From Thiolapillus brandeum (GTDB taxonomy: Bacteria > Pseudomonadota > Gammaproteobacteria > Chromatiales > Chromatiaceae), in NCBI RefSeq assembly GCF_000828615.1, contig NZ_AP012273.1:806001-870000 (forward strand): a DNA stretch of 64,000 nt. Direction: 5' to 3'. Below, in pieces: positions 61,604 through 64,000 of the stretch. Position 1 is the stretch's first letter. Each line of letters opens with the position of its first letter. A model generated the notes under the pieces. It was not told where the DNA came from. It worked only from the letters and a program-made list of their open reading frames with translations, and did no database searches. The position numbers and the translations under genes were made by a program.

Positions 61604-62020
61604 ATGCTTGAGTATGTTTTTTTCCACGTCCGGCCTTTTGAGGAATTTGTGGCCTATCTTCATGAACTGGGTCTGCAACCCGGAATCCAGGCCGAAGAGG
61701 ATAGCTGGGAAGCCTCCCTGCCGGAAGATCTTGATGATGAGCTGTCTGAAAAGATCGAGGAACGTTACGACCAGCTGATGGAACTGAACCAGCAGTTGTT
61801 CGATGCCGAACAGCCTGAGGGTTATCACACTGCGGGCGTGGTCGTGAATCTGGCTGGCGGCGAAACCGTCTATGCCCAGGTGGATCCCCTGTTGCTGGGA
61901 AAGATCATGGAGGTACTCACGCCGGAGGAATTTGGCGATGTGGTGAACGCTATTGTGGATGCTGTGGAGCAGCCTGATGAGCGAACACTATGCCAACGCA
62001 TGCGCGACCAGGCGCAATGA
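61604..62020 (+). CDS. Conserved small acidic protein, unknown function
   Basis: The 138-residue cytosolic protein begins MLEYVFFHVRPFEEFVAYL. An acidic helical middle (EEDSWEASLPEDLDDELSEK) is followed by a beta/helix end (TAGVVVNLAGGETVYAQVDP, LTPEEFGDVVNAIVDAVEQP). I recognise it only as a protein type seen in gammaproteobacteria. The ATG at 61604 follows AAGAGAGA. An alternative upstream ATG at 61511 has a stronger ribosome site. It converges with the lipoprotein gene. Confidence 0.65.
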   Translation: MLEYVFFHVRPFEEFVAYLHELGLQPGIQAEEDSWEASLPEDLDDELSEKIEERYDQLMELNQQLFDAEQPEGYHTAGVVVNLAGGETVYAQVDPLLLGKIMEVLTPEEFGDVVNAIVDAVEQPDERTLCQRMRDQAQ

Positions 62021-62060
62021 TCGGCGTCCCGGGGTTCCGGCCGATCATTGCTCTGGAGGT

Positions 62061-62987
62061 TCAGTGCATCTTGTTCATATCCAGCACTTTGCCATTGCGG
62101 CTGTTGATACGACAGCGATAACTTTCCCGTATCGAGCCGCCATCCTCTGTTATGGCATTGACGCTGATGTCCACCTGCTTCCTGTTGTTGCCGATATCAC
62201 GAACGCTGGATCCGGGAAAGCGGATCTTGTGGTAACCAAACAGTTTCAGGCGGTTCTTGAGATTTTTCTGGCAGCGATGTTTGGCATCCTTGTTGGTGAT
62301 GCCGGGCTGATATGAACCATTGCCGCCGGTTCCTGCACCTGGCAGGGGCTTGAGCCAGCGGTAGCCGGCGTTGTCCAGACGCAGGGGGTTGACATGCAGT
62401 TTGCAGTCATAGGAGATCCGGCCTTTGCCGTTCCTGCCCTGGAGAACCGCCTCACCAGTAACATGGCGGCGGCGCTCGGCGGGCGTACTGACATGCTGGC
62501 GGGTGAAGTTCAGGCTGAACTGCTGGTGAATGTTGCGGCTGGTCTGGTAACGGATGCGGTCCTTGCAGGCACGTATGGCCTGCTGGTCCCAGTTGCCGGA
62601 ATGGCTGTCGCCACTGTCATTGTCCAGCTCGATATGAGCGCTGCGCACCCAGGCATCCCGCCGGTTCATCCTGCAGGTGTAGACGAGCTTGTGCTTGCGG
62701 CCATTGTTTCGCGCCTTGCCCTTGCCATTGATGGTGGTTTCGTGTCGGGCGCTGTTGTACATGTCGTACTTGCCCCATTCGATTTTGGCGCCGTATCCCA
62801 GCCGGTTTCTGACTTTCTCTCGGATCTTGCCCTTGCAGTTGGCGACAAGGTCTTTCCTGGGTGCATCATAGTCGCCATAGCCGCCGCCTCCGGAATAGCC
62901 GCCATCATTGTAGTATTCGTCATTACACCCGGACAGGGTCAGGGCAACAAGGGATGCGGCGGCAATCAGTATCAGGCGTTGGGACAT
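62061..62987 (-). CDS. Lipoprotein with three Cys-paired repeats
   Basis: The protein has 308 residues. A lipobox in LVALTLSGC puts the mature N-terminus on lipid. After a Gly/Tyr-rich linker, three units of 70-80 residues each begin with a Cys-containing basic helix (ANCKGKIREKVRNRLGYG, RACKDRIRYQTSRNIHQQF, HRCQKNLKNRLKLFGYHKI) and end with a second Cys (LVYTCRMNRR, ISYDCKLHVN, ESYRCRINSR). Each unit probably holds one disulfide. Function is unknown; the basic helices could bind polyanions. It lies 20 bases downstream of the ABC ATPase gene on the same strand, with GAGGAAG before its ATG. Confidence 0.7.
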   Translation of the reverse strand: MSQRLILIAAASLVALTLSGCNDEYYNDGGYSGGGGYGDYDAPRKDLVANCKGKIREKVRNRLGYGAKIEWGKYDMYNSARHETTINGKGKARNNGRKHKLVYTCRMNRRDAWVRSAHIELDNDSGDSHSGNWDQQAIRACKDRIRYQTSRNIHQQFSLNFTRQHVSTPAERRRHVTGEAVLQGRNGKGRISYDCKLHVNPLRLDNAGYRWLKPLPGAGTGGNGSYQPGITNKDAKHRCQKNLKNRLKLFGYHKIRFPGSSVRDIGNNRKQVDISVNAITEDGGSIRESYRCRINSRNGKVLDMNKMH

Positions 62988-63007
62988 GGAGCTTCCTCGA
63001 TCAGTGG

Positions 63008-63781
63008 CTACAGGAAATAAAAGCAGGTCGTTCCTTTTGCTTGCAGGCGCGATACAGGGTGCTGATAAAGCCAGTGGATGTTTTCTTCCGTGGCAATTTC
63101 CCTGGCCGGTCCCGAGAGCTGCTGGCCGTTACCTTTCAGCAATAGTAAGTGATCACAGAATCGCATGGCAAGATTGATGTCGTGCAGCACCATGATCAAG
63201 GCCCGCCGGGGTTGGATGAATCTGTCCCTGAGCAGGCGCAGCATGAGAATCTGCTGATCCGGATCCAGGTGATTGCTGGGTTCATCCAACAGTGCCAGAT
63301 CCGGTGCCTGGGCCAGGAGCATGGCGATTTCCATGCGTTGGCGTTCTCCTCCCGACAGGGTTTGTACCGTCCGGTCTTTCAGACTCTGCAGTCCGGTGGC
63401 TTCCAGGGCCTTCCGGGCCAGTTCCAGATCTTCCGGTGTTTCCCAGCCCAGGCGTCCCAGGTGGGGATGGCGTCCGGCCAGCACGGTTTCGAACAGGGTG
63501 CCGGGGAAGCTGTGAGCTTCATTCTGGAACAATACCCCGCGCAGGCGTGCCAGTTCCCTGGGAGCAAGATCCGTGACGGGGCGGTTGGCGTACAGAATGC
63601 GCCCGGTATCCGCCCCACGAAGCCCTGCCAGGGTATGTAAAAGGGTGGTTTTGCCCGCGCCATTGGGACCGAGTATGCCCCAGCACTGGCCAGCCTGAAT
63701 ATCCAGATCCAGTGCCTGGCACACCTGGGTGGAACCAATATGCAGGGAAAGTTTCTCCAGGCTCAGCAGAGAAGCATTCAT
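63008..63781 (-). CDS. ABC transporter ATP-binding protein, FecE/BtuD type
   Basis: The 257-residue ATPase has Walker A GILGPNGAGKTTLLHTLAGL, the signature TLSGGERQRMEIAMLL and Walker B LALLDEPSNHLD, with the His-loop in VLHDINLAMRF. Pairing with the FecCD-type permease (overlap ATGA) assigns it to iron-siderophore, haem or cobalamin import. Which substrate is unclear without the binding protein, which is outside the window. Confidence 0.9.
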   Translation of the reverse strand: MNASLLSLEKLSLHIGSTQVCQALDLDIQAGQCWGILGPNGAGKTTLLHTLAGLRGADTGRILYANRPVTDLAPRELARLRGVLFQNEAHSFPGTLFETVLAGRHPHLGRLGWETPEDLELARKALEATGLQSLKDRTVQTLSGGERQRMEIAMLLAQAPDLALLDEPSNHLDPDQQILMLRLLRDRFIQPRRALIMVLHDINLAMRFCDHLLLLKGNGQQLSGPAREIATEENIHWLYQHPVSRLQAKGTTCFYFL

Positions 63782-64000
63782 GAGGTTCTTCCCGGCAGTC
63801 CACGGTTGAGCAGAAACAAAAACAGGGGAACGCCGAGCAGGGCTGTCAATACGCCTACGGGCAACTGCATGGGGGCAATGAGAGTGCGGGCAGCAGTATC
63901 TGCCAGCACCAGCAGAGAACCACCCAGGAGCGCTGTGCCAGGAACCAGGATACGGTGGTCGCTACCTGCGGCCAGGCGCAGCATATGAGGTGAGATGAGG
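63778..64000 (-). CDS. FecCD/BtuC-family permease, 3' end (runs off right edge)
   Basis: Only the C-terminal 73 or so codons are visible. LISPHMLRLAAGSDHRILVP is the conserved end of the FecCD permease family, followed by two membrane helices (TALLGGSLLVLADTAARTLI, PVGVLTALLGVPLFLFLL). The frame remains open to base 64000. It overlaps the ATPase gene by four bases. Confidence 0.9.
   Translation of the reverse strand, partial: LISPHMLRLAAGSDHRILVPGTALLGGSLLVLADTAARTLIAPMQLPVGVLTALLGVPLFLFLLNRGLPGRTS

Overview
The window looks like the chromosome of a GC-rich, sulfur-oxidising gammaproteobacterium of Chromatiales type. The evidence is a Gly/Tyr-rich sulfur globule protein beside a Tat-exported DsrE-like protein, a gammaproteobacterial methyltransferase-rnhA-dnaQ block, MetA, an imuA-imuB-dnaE2 cassette and an MltD-type lytic transglycosylase. 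No rRNA, tRNA or CRISPR array was seen.

Layout. (1) 1-12010: an extracellular polysaccharide locus with three GT4 glycosyltransferases, an asparagine synthase, a Wzy/EpsG-like polymerase, a nucleotidyltransferase-fold protein and a YdcF/ElyC-like membrane protein. It is split at 4825-8930 by an IS110-family element that was itself interrupted by a complete IS66-family element (5510-8176, 8-bp target duplication). Removing the IS66 and one duplication restores an uninterrupted 316-codon IS110 transposase. (2) 12309-24664: very large exported proteins. A beta-propeller/SdrD_B/DUF11/GEVED protein and a C25 (gingipain-like) cysteine peptidase are encoded by overlapping genes. A FecR-like three-repeat protein follows, and then a 1595-residue protein in which the GEVED part and the C25 peptidase are fused. 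(3) 24678-27047: a compact peptide-modification cassette: a 57-residue RiPP-like precursor, an HprK-like kinase, a PqqD-like recognition protein and a radical SAM/SPASM enzyme. A convergent S24/S26-type peptidase with an apparent Cys/His dyad follows at 27051-27455. This is the most unusual system in the window. (4) 27462-34968: an oligopeptide ABC importer operon (Opp) with an embedded exported M3 metallopeptidase. (5) 35070-64000: mostly housekeeping and accessory genes: mltD, methyltransferase-rnhA-dnaQ, a 1166-residue probable PPi-type PEP carboxykinase, an EamA transporter, a di-haem peroxidase overlapping a GGDEF/EAL sensor, two ClC channels, an ATPase-metA pair, adk, an AEC transporter, the imuA-imuB-dnaE2 mutagenesis cassette, DsrE-like and sulfur globule proteins, a three-repeat lipoprotein, and the end of an iron/cobalamin-type ABC importer.

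How the parts may work together (inference): the PqqD-like protein would present the small peptide to the radical SAM enzyme and the kinase, and a protease would then remove the leader. Candidate proteases are the adjacent S24/S26 protein and the exported C25 enzymes. The nucleotidyltransferase, asparagine synthase and YdcF-like genes upstream are of kinds often found with such kinase/PqqD genes in polysaccharide loci, so regions 1-3 may form one surface-biogenesis island.
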